Below are positions 31,910-40,947 of a stretch of DNA of 64,000 nt, in pieces. Origin of the DNA: an uncultured cyanobacterium (GTDB taxonomy: Bacteria; Cyanobacteriota; Cyanobacteriia; PCC-6307; Cyanobiaceae). Location of the stretch: positions 32,910-96,909 of the forward strand of contig CAIJRN010000028.1 of NCBI GenBank assembly GCA_903823115.1, written 5' to 3'. The number at the start of each line of letters is the position of its first letter. The first letter of the stretch is position 1. The notes under the pieces were generated by a model. It did not search any database. It was not told the origin of the DNA and saw only the letters and a list, made by a program, of their open reading frames with translations. The position numbers and the translations under genes are program-made.

Positions 31910-32581
31910 TCAGGGGCGACCGGATCGGTCCAGGGGCTGCGGGTTCACCCGATCGGGACCGATCTGACCGCTGCGCAGCATCTGCTCGAGGGCGCGGCCA
32001 TCGTTGATCAGCGGCACGCCGGCGGCGCGATCCAGCAGGGAGCGACCCAGGGCCATCACCGGTTGGCCGGCGGTGCGTTGCAGGGCATTGGTGAGCCACC
32101 AGCCGACCACCAGGCTGCTGAAGCCAGCCCAGACCGACAGGTCACTGACGGCCACCAGGCCGACCACAAAGCCGATCGCGGTCCAAAGGGACAGCAGGGT
32201 GAGAATCGGCACGCCCAGATAGGGAAGGGCGCCGAGGAAGGCGAGCAGCTGGGGTGCATGGGCGATGCCCAGGGCCCGGATCAGCAACGACAGCGGCAGC
32301 CTGGAGCCGAACACCAGCCAGGCCACCAGCCAGGTGCTGGTGGCCCAGACGAGAAAGCCACTCAGGAACAGCAAGGCCTCCACCACCAGGCTGATGGCGA
32401 AGCGCAGCGGCCGCACCTGGTTGACGAACAGGATGAAGGCCTGGCCGATCGCTTGCGAGAGGCCTGCCAGCAGGGCGATCCAGATGCCGATGCGGCTCAA
32501 CGGACCGCTGGCTGCGGCGTACAGGTAGGCGTGGGCATCAAAGCGCAGGGCGCCGGTGATCACCTCCTGCGCTTCTGTCAT
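31910..32581 (-). CDS. Small multispanning membrane protein
   Basis: A 223-residue protein with about five hydrophobic segments (GIWIALLAGLSQAIGQAFIL, LVVEALLFLSGFLVWATSTW, LLAFLGALPYLGVPILTLLS and AIGFVVGLVAVSDLSVWAGF among them), resembling the Yip1-type membrane families, though I am not sure. The ATG at 32581 was chosen because the longer frame begins with an Arg/Pro-rich, non-conserved-looking stretch that runs into the lnt gene. It sits between lnt and the large hydrolase-like gene in one transcription unit. Confidence 0.7.
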   Translation of the reverse strand: MTEAQEVITGALRFDAHAYLYAAASGPLSRIGIWIALLAGLSQAIGQAFILFVNQVRPLRFAISLVVEALLFLSGFLVWATSTWLVAWLVFGSRLPLSLLIRALGIAHAPQLLAFLGALPYLGVPILTLLSLWTAIGFVVGLVAVSDLSVWAGFSSLVVGWWLTNALQRTAGQPVMALGRSLLDRAAGVPLINDGRALEQMLRSGQIGPDRVNPQPLDRSGRP

Positions 32582-32666
32582 GACGCCGCTGCTCAGCTTT
32601 GCAGGGGTTCTAGCGGCAGTCGGGCTCCGTGGCCGCGTCAGGGTCCGGCGCGGCCGGCGGTCGCCG

Positions 32667-34508
32667 TCACGGTTCTCCCCGGCCGGCGGGTGCTGGTTGC
32701 GGCTGCGTCGTTGTGGTGGTTGAGCGGGGACGGCGGCGCTCAACCAGGCGCGCGCTCAGCGCAGCCAGCATCAACAACAGCAGCGGACCCTCGCCCCAGC
32801 GGTCGTAGGGGGTCAGGGCCGACAGCCGCTGCAGCTCCATCAGGCCCGTGCGCCGCAAGCCGGGCGGCAACTGATCGAGCAGGCGGCCGCGGGCATCGAT
32901 GAGCATGCTGGGGCCGGTGTTGGCGGCACTGACCAGCCAGCGACCGGTTTCGATCGCCCGCAGCTGGGCCAGGGCCTTGAACTGCTGCTGCAACAGCAGC
33001 GGATAGGGATCGAGGTTGGCGCTGGCCAGCAGCCAGCCAGCTCCTGCGCGAGTGGCGGCTGCCAGGGCCGTGCCATCGGAGAGTTCGTAGCAGATCGCCA
33101 CGGCCACCGAACCGCTCGGTCGCTCCAGCAGGCGGGACGGCGGCCCCGGCTCCAGGCCGCCCACCGCCGAGAGCCCGCTCCAGCGCCAGAGGTCGGCCAG
33201 GGGCACCCATTCCCCCAGGGGCACCAGCCGATGCTTGTCCACCCAGCCGCTGGCCAGCCGGTCGCCGCGATCGAAGCGCAGCAGGCTGCTGCGGTGATCC
33301 AGGCCCTGCTGGCGGAAGCCACCGCTCAGCACTTCCACCTCGGCCGGCTCGGGCAAGGGTTGGTCCAGGGCGAGAGAGCCCTCCGGCAGCACCAGGCTGG
33401 TGGCCCCCACGGCAGGGGGCCTCTGGACTGCGTCCCCCCGCACAGCGACCCCCTGATCAGCGGCAGCCCGGACAGACGCCTCGCCGATCGGGGCAGCCGC
33501 GACAGGGACGGCCTTCAGAACGGGGTCCTGGCCCCTGGCGCCCAGGGGCTTCGCCTCCTGACCAGCGGCCCACTGACCAACGGCCCACTGACCCGTGTCG
33601 TCCTGGCCTGTGGCGTTCCGGTCATTGGCGTTCGGAGGCTGGGAGTGCTCGTCAGTGGCGTCTGGAGTGGCACCGGGAGTGACGTCTGGCGTGGCGCTCC
33701 AGCGGCTGGCCTCGGCGGCCGTGCGCCGCTGGGCCGCCGCCAGAAAGTGCAGCAGGACCTGCTGTTGCCTTGGCTCGAACTTATGGCGGGTGGGAATCGC
33801 CGGTTGCAGCACCAGCAGCCGTTCCGGCGAGCCCGCCTGGGGCGCGATCGCCGCCAGAGCGGCGGCGCCGGCGAGATGGGAGGCCGCCACCAGGGCCAGC
33901 CCCGCCAGCAGCCAGTGGCGACGGCCGGGGGCTGGGGCCAGGGCCCGCCACAGACACCAGGCGATCAGCAGCTGCAGGCTGGCCACGGCCCCCGCCCCCG
34001 CCAGGGCCGCCACCCCCGCCAGCAGGCGATCCCCCGGCAGGGCCGAGGAGCCCAGGCCGAACCAGAACAGGGGCCCGCGGGCCAGCTGCACCTCCGCCAG
34101 CCCCCAGAGCAGGGAGCCGATCAGGGCGGTGCTCGCTCGATCTGGGTCGAGTCGGCGCATCAAGGCCAGCCACAGGCTCACCAGAGCGCCGCCGAGCAGG
34201 CCGCAGCCCAGCCAGATCGCCAGGCAGATCGGCAGGCTCAGGGGTGCCGGCACCCCGATCCAGTCGAGGGGATGGAGCCACAGCAACCAGCGATGGCTCA
34301 CCAGCACCGCCGCCAGTCCCCAGAGGCCGGCGGCAACGAGGGGGCCGCGGCCCCGTCCCAGGCAAGCCGGTGGCGAACCGGCCAGGGCCCAGAGCAGGGC
34401 CAGGGCCGGCCAGAGCAGCAGCGGCACACCCAGGGGCGCCAGGGCCAGGCCCGCCAGCAGCCCGGCGCCGCCGATGCTGAGTCCCCAGAGGCGCCGGTCA
34501 TTGCCCAT
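32667..34508 (-). CDS. lnt: Apolipoprotein N-acyltransferase Lnt
   Basis: Adds the third acyl chain to the N-terminal Cys of lipoproteins in the inner membrane. The 613 residues begin with about seven hydrophobic helices (residues 8-210), followed by a nitrilase-like domain with the catalytic triad in place: Glu in VLPEGSLAL near residue 374, Lys in DKHRLVPLGEWVP near residue 424 and Cys in ICYELSDG near residue 473. A low-complexity insert of about 100 residues (Thr/Pro/Asp/Gly/Gln-rich, with a 15-bp repeat at 33566-33595) makes it longer than the roughly 510-residue E. coli enzyme. First gene of a three-gene operon. Confidence 0.9.
   Translation of the reverse strand: MGNDRRLWGLSIGGAGLLAGLALAPLGVPLLLWPALALLWALAGSPPACLGRGRGPLVAAGLWGLAAVLVSHRWLLWLHPLDWIGVPAPLSLPICLAIWLGCGLLGGALVSLWLALMRRLDPDRASTALIGSLLWGLAEVQLARGPLFWFGLGSSALPGDRLLAGVAALAGAGAVASLQLLIAWCLWRALAPAPGRRHWLLAGLALVAASHLAGAAALAAIAPQAGSPERLLVLQPAIPTRHKFEPRQQQVLLHFLAAAQRRTAAEASRWSATPDVTPGATPDATDEHSQPPNANDRNATGQDDTGQWAVGQWAAGQEAKPLGARGQDPVLKAVPVAAAPIGEASVRAAADQGVAVRGDAVQRPPAVGATSLVLPEGSLALDQPLPEPAEVEVLSGGFRQQGLDHRSSLLRFDRGDRLASGWVDKHRLVPLGEWVPLADLWRWSGLSAVGGLEPGPPSRLLERPSGSVAVAICYELSDGTALAAATRAGAGWLLASANLDPYPLLLQQQFKALAQLRAIETGRWLVSAANTGPSMLIDARGRLLDQLPPGLRRTGLMELQRLSALTPYDRWGEGPLLLLMLAALSARLVERRRPRSTTTTTQPQPAPAGRGEP
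33566..33595. repeat. 15-bp tandem repeat inside lnt
   Basis: Units CGGCCCACTGACCAA and CGGCCCACTGACCCG code for the QWAVGQWAAGQ part of the low-complexity insert between the membrane domain and the catalytic domain of Lnt. Confidence 0.8.
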
Positions 34509-34593
34509 GGCCGCTGAGCCTAGGAAGCGCCAACCTCAGGAGCGTGCCCTTCAGGGCCATCACCCACAGCGGCTTCCCGGAGGACTCCAGGCC

Positions 34594-34974
34594 ATGGATC
34601 AGAGCAATCTGCTGCAGATGCTGGTGCTGCGCGGCCTCGGCACCACCTCCCTGGTGGCCGATCGTCTGCGTTACGTGAGCCAGGAATGGGTCAGCAGCGG
34701 CAAGGTGGATCCCAGCCATGCGGCGCTGCTCGTCGATGACGTGCTCAAGGCGCTTCGCGGCGACAGCCCGGAGCTGGAACAGCAGGCGGAGCGCCAGCTG
34801 GAGCGCAACCGCGATGAACTGTTGCAGGATCTGGGCCTGGCCCGGCAACGGGAAGTGGATGAGTTGCGGGGACGGCTGGACCGGCTGGAGCGCCTGGTGC
34901 GCCAGCGCAATGGCCAGGGATTGGCCGAGGGCTCGATCCCCGGCGTCTCTGATGAAGACCTGCCTCCTGACTGA
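34594..34974 (+). CDS. Phasin-like / PhaR-type helical protein
   Basis: A 126-residue helical protein: QMLVLRGLGTTSLVADRLRY, then VDPSHAALLVDDVLKALRG and a long charged helix LERNRDELLQDLGLARQRE with heptad-like leucines. Proteins of this pattern in picocyanobacteria are annotated as phasin-family or polyhydroxyalkanoate-synthesis regulators, but no PHA genes are visible here. It is transcribed away from lnt, with about 85 bases of shared promoter region. Confidence 0.6.
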   Translation: MDQSNLLQMLVLRGLGTTSLVADRLRYVSQEWVSSGKVDPSHAALLVDDVLKALRGDSPELEQQAERQLERNRDELLQDLGLARQREVDELRGRLDRLERLVRQRNGQGLAEGSIPGVSDEDLPPD

Positions 34975-35037
34975 ACGGACCGCTCGCCTGGCCCCTTCCC
35001 AGGGGCTGGCAGAATCGCCCCCAGCGGTTCTGCGGCC

Positions 35038-35721
35038 ATGCGCGACATCCTGATCAGTTCGGCGGTCTGCCTGGCCTGCCTGTTTGTGGCCTTCGTCAGC
35101 CAGCTGGTGGCGCCATCGGCGCTGTTGGCAGCCGCCGAGGCCTCCGGCCCCACGCCCGCGGCGATCACCCGCCCAGCGGACCCGGCCAGCGGCGCACCTC
35201 TGACCGCTTTCACCCCAGCTGCCGGCGCTACCGCTTTCGCGGCGGTGGTGGCGCCTCTCGAACTCGACCCTGACGACGCCAACCCCAGTCTTTTCACCAT
35301 GGCTTCCAATCTCGAAAGCAACGACGATCTGATCGCCCAGGGCGGTGCTGCCGCGCTTGGTGGGGCCATCGACGCTCCCAAGGAAACCGTCAGCGCCAGC
35401 GGCCTGCGCATCACGGAGTTGGTCGTGGGCAGCGGCGCCGAGGCGGTCAGCGGTCAGGCGGTGTCGGTGAACTACCGGGGCACGCTCACCAATGGCAAGG
35501 AATTCGACAGCAGCTATGGCCGCGGTCCCTTCAGCTTTCCTCTGGGCGGTGGTCGGGTGATCAAGGGCTGGGATGAGGGCGTGGCCGGCATGAAGGTGGG
35601 CGGCAAGCGCAAGTTGGTGATCCCCCCCGATCTGGCCTACGGCGAGCGCGGCGCCGGCGGCGTCATCCCCCCCAACGCCACCTTGATCTTCGAGGTGGAG
35701 TTGCTGGGCGTCGGCAACTGA
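35038..35721 (+). CDS. FKBP-type peptidyl-prolyl isomerase
   Basis: A 227-residue protein. Residues 1-33 ([20 protein letters not shown]) form a signal peptide or membrane anchor, followed by a long Ala/Pro-rich spacer. The FKBP domain is at residues 120-226: [39 protein letters not shown] and [20 protein letters not shown], with the active-site aromatic and Asp residues present. It should help protein folding in the periplasm or thylakoid lumen. Confidence 0.92.
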   Translation: MRDILISSAVCLACLFVAFVSQLVAPSALLAAAEASGPTPAAITRPADPASGAPLTAFTPAAGATAFAAVVAPLELDPDDANPSLFTMASNLESNDDLIAQGGAAALGGAIDAPKETVSASGLRITELVVGSGAEAVSGQAVSVNYRGTLTNGKEFDSSYGRGPFSFPLGGGRVIKGWDEGVAGMKVGGKRKLVIPPDLAYGERGAGGVIPPNATLIFEVELLGVGN

Positions 35722-35789
35722 AGCGCCGCCCCGGGGCCCCGCCCCTGACGCCCCGCTCCTGACGCCATCGTTAGGATCACAGCGCCGGG

Positions 35790-35806
35790 ACCGGCCCCTG
35801 GCCGGT
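35790..35806 (+). other. Perfect short hairpin after the FKBP gene
   Basis: ACCGGCC-CCT-GGCCGGT, 68 bases after the FKBP stop. No T-run follows, so its role as transcript end is uncertain. Confidence 0.4.
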
Positions 35807-35921
35807 TATGTCCTAGGGCCCTGGCCCATCTCGCCAGTGGCTTCCTGTTGCCTGAGGCCCCATGGCCCATGGCCAAGCTGCTGATGGCAGGTTTGGTCAT
35901 GTCCAGGTCGTGCCCGTGATC

Positions 35922-35944
35922 ACCTGATGCCTGCGGTATCAGGT
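35922..35944 (+). promoter_or_regulatory. Inverted repeat upstream of sodB
   Basis: ACCTGAT and ATCAGGT are separated by 9 bases, centred about 50 bases before the SOD start codon. The perfect 7-base arms could be an operator or an RNA hairpin in the leader. The regulator is unknown. Confidence 0.35.
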
Positions 35945-35983
35945 CACTCCATTCCATTCCAATACGCCGCTCTTCACTCCCCC

Positions 35984-36583
35984 ATGGCTCACCAGCTGCC
36001 CGCGCTGCCCTACGACCTCGACGCGCTCGAGCCCCACATCTCCCGCTCCACCCTCGAGTTTCACCACGGCAAGCACCATGCCGCCTACGTGACCAACCTC
36101 AACAACCTGGTGGCCGGCACCGATCTCGAGGGCAAGAGCCTCGAGGAGACGATCACCGCCGTGGCCGGTGACGCCGCCAAGGCCGGCATCTTCAACAATG
36201 CCGCCCAGGTGTGGAACCACAGCTTCTACTGGCAGGGCATCAAGCCCGCTGGCGGTGGTGCCCCCAGTGGTGAGCTGGCCGCGAAAATTGACGCCGATTT
36301 CGGCAGTTTCGATGCTTTCAAGGAGCAGTTCAAGACCGCCGGTGCCACCCAGTTCGGCAGCGGCTGGGCCTGGCTGGTGCTTGATGGCGGCAGCCTCAAG
36401 GTGACCAAGACCGCCAATGCGGACCTGCCCCTGGCCCATGGCCAGAAGGCCCTGCTGACCATGGATGTCTGGGAGCACGCCTACTACCTCGACTACCAGA
36501 ATCGCCGTCCTGACTACATGACCACCTTCCTCGACAAGCTGGTCAACTGGGACTTCGTCGCCGCCAACCTGGCTGCCGCCTGA
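35984..36583 (+). CDS. sodB: Iron superoxide dismutase SodB
   Basis: Converts superoxide to oxygen and hydrogen peroxide in the cytosol. A 199-residue protein, the usual length, beginning HQLPALPYDLDALEPHISRS. The metal ligands are visible: His in LEFHHGKHHAAYV near residue 27, His in AAQVWNHSFYW near residue 79, and Asp and His in LTMDVWEHAYYLDYQNRRPD near residues 163 and 167. Iron-type signature residues (WNHSFYW, FGSGWAWLV) favour Fe over Mn. The start at 35984 removes a non-conserved extension. A terminator follows. Confidence 0.95.
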   Translation: MAHQLPALPYDLDALEPHISRSTLEFHHGKHHAAYVTNLNNLVAGTDLEGKSLEETITAVAGDAAKAGIFNNAAQVWNHSFYWQGIKPAGGGAPSGELAAKIDADFGSFDAFKEQFKTAGATQFGSGWAWLVLDGGSLKVTKTANADLPLAHGQKALLTMDVWEHAYYLDYQNRRPDYMTTFLDKLVNWDFVAANLAAA

Positions 36584-36620
36584 TCCAGCCCCATCGCTTC
36601 GGCCTCTGCCGCTTGTCACC

Positions 36621-36655
36621 AGCCCTGGGCCCTCAAGGTCCGGGGCTTTCTGTTG
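36621..36655 (+). terminator. Terminator after sodB
   Basis: AGCCCTGGGCC-CTCAA-GGTCCGGGGCT forms an 11-bp stem with two G:T pairs, followed by TTCTGTT. The hairpin begins 38 bases after the sodB stop. Confidence 0.7.
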
Positions 36656-36707
36656 GCGGGCCTGGGGCCTGGGCGGCTGCGGCCGGCAAGCTGTTGCCCC
36701 AGACTCA

Positions 36708-36752
36708 CTGCCTGCCACGCATCTGCCTGCCACGCACCTGCCTGCCAAGTCA
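36708..36752. repeat. Tandem repeat, three 15-bp units, intergenic
   Basis: CTGCCTGCCACGCAT, CTGCCTGCCACGCAC and CTGCCTGCCAAGTCA run in succession between sodB and the phosphopantetheinyl transferase gene. It shares the 15-bp period of the repeats inside genes. Confidence 0.85.
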
Positions 36753-36821
36753 CGTCCTCCCGAGCCCTCTCTGGCCGCGCCCCTGCCCGACCACACCCTG
36801 CTTGCCCCGTTCCAGCCGGAA

Positions 36822-37583
36822 ATGTCGCCCTGCGCCACGTCGCTGACGCCCAGTCGCTGGCCCCTGGCGGAAGGTCCGCTCAGCGCCGCCCCGTTCCCGG
36901 AGGTGCCTGTGGCGGCGCCGCTACCAACCCTGCTGCTCGTGGACCGGCGTGATGCCGCCATCAGCGCCGAGTGGCGCCACCGGCTGGAGACGAGCCTCTC
37001 GCCCCTGGAGCTGGAGCGGCGGCTGGGCTTTCGGCTGGCAAAGGACGCCGATCGCTTCCTGCTGGGCCGGGGCCTGATGCGCCGCTGGCTGGCCCAGCTG
37101 CTGGGCTGTTCCGCCGCTGATCTGCCGTTCACCTCCCTTGGCCACGGCAAACCGATGGTGGCGGGTGCGCCCCACTTCAACGTCTCCCATTCCGGCGATC
37201 TGATCCTGCTGGGTGTGCATCGTCAGCGGGCCGTGGGCGTGGATCTGGAGCGGGACCGGCAGCGCCTCGCCTGGCAGGCGATCGCCCGGCGCTATCTCGG
37301 CGAAGCGGTGTTGCAACGGCTGCGGCATGACCACCCCGATGAGCCGGCTCAGCGGCAGGCCTTTCTGTTGGAGTGGTGCTGTCTGGAGGCCCGCCTCAAG
37401 GCCGATGGCCGTGGTCTCAGCGGGCTGGACGGCCGTGGTGACGGCACGGCGTCAGCCTGGACTGGACCCTGCTGGCCGCTGCAGTTGCCCGCTGGCTATC
37501 AGGGCGCCGCCGCGCTGCTGCCGGCTTCGGGCCGGGCCGAGGCCAGCACCGCCTCGGGAGGAATCCACATCGCATCGCCATAG
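36822..37583 (+). CDS. 4'-phosphopantetheinyl transferase (Sfp/HetI type)
   Basis: Transfers phosphopantetheine from coenzyme A to acyl or peptidyl carrier proteins. The 253 residues show the family motifs [36 protein letters not shown] (Mg-binding Asp and Glu) and [18 protein letters not shown] (the W-x-x-x-E-A-x-x-K signature, here W-C-C-L-E-A-R-L-K). Cyanobacteria usually have a single such enzyme that serves fatty-acid synthesis. The N-terminal 30 residues are variable. The 3' end overlaps convergent queA by 85 bases. Confidence 0.87.
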   Translation: MSPCATSLTPSRWPLAEGPLSAAPFPEVPVAAPLPTLLLVDRRDAAISAEWRHRLETSLSPLELERRLGFRLAKDADRFLLGRGLMRRWLAQLLGCSAADLPFTSLGHGKPMVAGAPHFNVSHSGDLILLGVHRQRAVGVDLERDRQRLAWQAIARRYLGEAVLQRLRHDHPDEPAQRQAFLLEWCCLEARLKADGRGLSGLDGRGDGTASAWTGPCWPLQLPAGYQGAAALLPASGRAEASTASGGIHIASP

Positions 37584-38740
37584 GAGAAGAAGCGGTAGTC
37601 GGCGGCGATGGCTTCGGCGTAGAGGGCCAGCAGGCGCCGGCGACCGACCAGGGCGCTGACCAGCAGCAGCAGGGAGCTCTTCGGCAGATGGAAGTTGGTG
37701 AGCAGCCCCTGCACCACGGCGAAGCGAAAGCCGGGCTGGATCACCAGATTCACCGGACCCTGATGGGGCTGCAGCTGGCCGCCATGCAGCGCCGCCACCG
37801 CTTCAAGGCTGCGCACGCTGGTGGTGCCCACGGCGATCACCCGGCCGCCGCAGGCCCTGCAGGCGGCCACCGCTGCCACCAACGCTTCGCTCACCTCCAC
37901 CCATTCGCTGTGCAGCTGCAGCTGGCTGAGGTCGTCGATCTCCAGCGGCCGGAAGGTGCCCAGGCCCACATGCAGGGTGACGCGCGCCAGCGCCACACCG
38001 CGCTGCTCCAGGGCGGCGAGCAGCTCATCGCTGAGATGCAGCCCCGCCGTCGGCGCCGCCACCGCCCCGGGCCTGGCGGCGAAGCGCGTCTGGTAGCGCT
38101 CGTTGTCGCCGGCGTCGTGCTCTTTGATGTAGGGAGGCAGGGGGATCGTGCCGTAGCGCTGCAGCAGTGGTTCGATCGTTTCGGCACTGGTGCACTGCGG
38201 CGGAAAGCGCACCACCCGTCCACCGGTGCCGGCGTCGGCGGCCACCACCTCCAGCGCCAGCGGCGGCAGATTGTCCTGCTCCAGCTGCAGCACCTCACCG
38301 GGCCGCAGCCGCTTGGCGGGGCGGGCCAGGCAGAGCCAGTCGCTGGCAGCGGGGCTGAAGTCGGCGATCGCGGGGGTGGCCAGGCCGGCGGGCTCCAGCA
38401 GCAGCAACTCGACGGCACCACCGCTGGCGCGGCGGGCCGTCAGGCGAGCTCGCAGCACCCGGGTGTCGTTGACCACCAGCAGATCGCCGCGCCGCAGCTC
38501 CTGCTGCAGATCCCAGACGCTGCGGTGGCGTGCCTGGACGGCTTCTGCGGCCCCTGGTTGAGGGTTTGGCGGGCTCGGCCCGACTCCCGCATCGGCAGGG
38601 TCAGGCTCCAGCGGCCCAGGCCAGGCCTCAACCATCAACAGCCGTGCGGCATGGCGGGGCTCAACCGGCCGCTGGGCGATCAGCTGTTCCGGCAGCTCGA
38701 AGGCATAGCTGGACAGGCGCTGATCCTCAGGCTCGCTCAT
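37499..38740 (-). CDS. queA: S-adenosylmethionine:tRNA ribosyltransferase-isomerase QueA
   Basis: Makes epoxyqueuosine in tRNA from preQ1 and the ribosyl part of SAM. The 413-residue protein shows [39 protein letters not shown], the [13 protein letters not shown] block near residue 230, [10 protein letters not shown] and the C-terminal [18 protein letters not shown]. An insert of about 30 residues near residue 40 is longer than in E. coli QueA (356 residues). Last gene of the minus-strand run; its end overlaps the phosphopantetheinyl transferase gene. Confidence 0.94.
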   Translation of the reverse strand: MSEPEDQRLSSYAFELPEQLIAQRPVEPRHAARLLMVEAWPGPLEPDPADAGVGPSPPNPQPGAAEAVQARHRSVWDLQQELRRGDLLVVNDTRVLRARLTARRASGGAVELLLLEPAGLATPAIADFSPAASDWLCLARPAKRLRPGEVLQLEQDNLPPLALEVVAADAGTGGRVVRFPPQCTSAETIEPLLQRYGTIPLPPYIKEHDAGDNERYQTRFAARPGAVAAPTAGLHLSDELLAALEQRGVALARVTLHVGLGTFRPLEIDDLSQLQLHSEWVEVSEALVAAVAACRACGGRVIAVGTTSVRSLEAVAALHGGQLQPHQGPVNLVIQPGFRFAVVQGLLTNFHLPKSSLLLLVSALVGRRRLLALYAEAIAADYRFFSYGDAMWIPPEAVLASARPEAGSSAAAP

Positions 38741-38820
38741 GCCGGCGCCTCAAACCCGACGAGGTTAAGGAGGCCAAGTGACGGGGCGGCGACGGTGCTG
38801 CGCCAGCAGCCCGGCAGGAC

Positions 38821-40707
38821 TCAGACCGGTAGATAGTGGCGGTAGCGAGTGAACAGGCGCGAGCGCCCATCGGACAGAGCCGATGACACCACATCAATGC
38901 TCTGGTTGAGCAGGTAGCGATCGAACCAGCGGTTACCGATCACCTCGGGCATCATCACGGTCAGCCGTTGATCGGGCTCCTCCAGTTCCACCTGCTGCAC
39001 CATGCGCACCAGGGGATCAATGAAGGAGGCGTATGGGCTGGGGCTCAGGCTGAGCTCAAGTCCCTGCTGGCCTGCGAACAGGCGATTCCAGTCGGCCTGG
39101 ATCCTGGCGGGATCGTGGTGCTCGCCGTAGACGAACAGCACCCGCACATGGCGCGACATGCTCAAGGCCTGGCGCACGGCGGCGACCGCGGCGCGATCGA
39201 AACTTTCCAGACAGACCAGGATCGGACCGGAGCCCGGATCCTGGGCCGGAAGGCTCGGCTCGCTGTTTTCGGCCGCTCCGCTGGCATCGGGCAGGCCGGC
39301 GAGGTCGAGGGCTTGCTCCAGCAGGCGATAACGACGGCGGATCCAGCCGAGGCCGAGCACGAGCAGCGGGATCAGCAGCACCACCAGCCAGGCACCGGCC
39401 GTGAACTTGCTGACGACGATGACCAGCAGCACCAGGGAGGTGAACAGGGCGCCGCAGCCGTTCATCAGGGCCCGCTGACGCCATTTCGCCCCCCTATGGC
39501 GCAGCCAGTAGCGCACCATGCCCACCTGGGAGAGGCTGAAGGCCAGAAACACGCCGACGGCATAGAGATTGATCGCCATCGTGGTGTCGCCACCGCAGAA
39601 CACGATGATCAGCCCTGCCAGGGCAATCAGCACCAGGATGCCGTTCTGATAGACCAGCCGGTCGCCGCGGAAGGCCAGCAGCCGCGGCAGATGACCATCC
39701 ACCGCCAGCAGGGCGCCGAGGCGGGGGAAGTCGGCGAAAGCGGTGTTGGCCGCCAGCATCAGGATCAGCAGGGTGACCAGCTGCAGGACGGGATAGAGGG
39801 GATTGCTCGCCCCGAAGATGCGCTCGCCGAGGATCGCCATGCTGGTCTGGCTGGAGGAGGGGTCCACGCCGTACATCCAGGCCAGCAGGCTGATGCCGAT
39901 GAACATCAGCGACAGGATCACCCCCATCGTCGCCATCGTGGCCCTGGCGTTCACATCCGAGGGTTCGCGGAACACCTTGACGCCGTTGGCGATCGCCTCG
40001 ATGCCGGTCATGGCGGAACAGCCCGAGGAAAAAGCCCGCAGGATCAGAAACAGGCCGAGCGGGGCCACGGCCTTCACTGGTGGCATCGGGTCGGGATGGA
40101 AGCCGTGACGCAGCACCAGATCCACCAGTCCGAAGCCCACCAGCAGCGCCACCATGGCGATGAAGGCGTAGACGGGCAGGGAGAACAGCCGGCCCGATTC
40201 ACTCATGCCCCGCAGATTGACCCAGCCCACCAGCACCAGCAGGACCAGGGCGATCGGCACCTGCCAGGGCAACAGGGCCGGCAGGTAGGAGGTGAGGGCC
40301 TGGGTGCCGGCCATCAGGCTCACGGCGGCCGTCAGGGAGTAGTCGATCAACAGGGCTGAGGCCCCCACCAGGCTCGTGGTGTTGCCGAGGTTGGCGCGGG
40401 CGACGATGTAGCAGCCACCGCCCTCTGGATAGGCGTGCAGGGTCTGGCGGTAGGAGAGCACGACCACGGCCACCAGGGCCACCACCGCCAGGGTGATCGG
40501 CAGCGACCAGATCAGGGCGGCACTGCCGGCGAGCACCAGCACCGCCAGGGTCTGGTCGGTGGCGTAGGCCACCGAGGACAGGGCGTCGGAGGACAGCACC
40601 GCCATCGCCTGGGAATTGGGCAGCTGTTCGTGCTGGCTGGCGCTGGTGGGCAGGGGTTGGCCCAGGAGCCGTTCACTCAGGCCACGCCGAACGCTTCGGG
40701 AACTCAT
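38821..40707 (-). CDS. APC-family amino acid permease
   Basis: A 628-residue membrane transporter. The region HEQLPNSQAMAVLSSDALSS followed by VAYATDQ is the first-helix pattern of YdaO/KimA-like and related APC transporters, followed by eleven or twelve hydrophobic helices (for example YPEGGGCYIVARANLG) up to residue 455. The C-terminal 150 residues form a soluble UspA-like domain (PILVCLESFDRAAVAAVRQA). The substrate is amino acid, polyamine or K+, not decidable here. The ATG at 40707 is preferred to a TTG 16 codons upstream. It lies between pdhC and queA in the same direction. Confidence 0.87.
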   Translation of the reverse strand: MSSRSVRRGLSERLLGQPLPTSASQHEQLPNSQAMAVLSSDALSSVAYATDQTLAVLVLAGSAALIWSLPITLAVVALVAVVVLSYRQTLHAYPEGGGCYIVARANLGNTTSLVGASALLIDYSLTAAVSLMAGTQALTSYLPALLPWQVPIALVLLVLVGWVNLRGMSESGRLFSLPVYAFIAMVALLVGFGLVDLVLRHGFHPDPMPPVKAVAPLGLFLILRAFSSGCSAMTGIEAIANGVKVFREPSDVNARATMATMGVILSLMFIGISLLAWMYGVDPSSSQTSMAILGERIFGASNPLYPVLQLVTLLILMLAANTAFADFPRLGALLAVDGHLPRLLAFRGDRLVYQNGILVLIALAGLIIVFCGGDTTMAINLYAVGVFLAFSLSQVGMVRYWLRHRGAKWRQRALMNGCGALFTSLVLLVIVVSKFTAGAWLVVLLIPLLVLGLGWIRRRYRLLEQALDLAGLPDASGAAENSEPSLPAQDPGSGPILVCLESFDRAAVAAVRQALSMSRHVRVLFVYGEHHDPARIQADWNRLFAGQQGLELSLSPSPYASFIDPLVRMVQQVELEEPDQRLTVMMPEVIGNRWFDRYLLNQSIDVVSSALSDGRSRLFTRYRHYLPV

Positions 40708-40947
40708 CGCAGAGGGGAGATCACAGGGTCTGCAGGCAAGGACATCCGTTGACAAGAGCTTTCTGCCTGGCCGGCTCGTCGCTCTCGCGGCTCCTGGCTG
40801 CCGAGATCGGCTCGGGGTGTCGCCTCTGGCAGGCCATGGGGGGCGACTGTTCCGGGTCGAGGCGGCTTGAAGCGGCCTCCGCGTCCGGCGCCGAGGGGGA
40901 CGGGACCCGGGCTGATCGTCGGCTGAGCCTCTCTCAGCACGCGTGCC

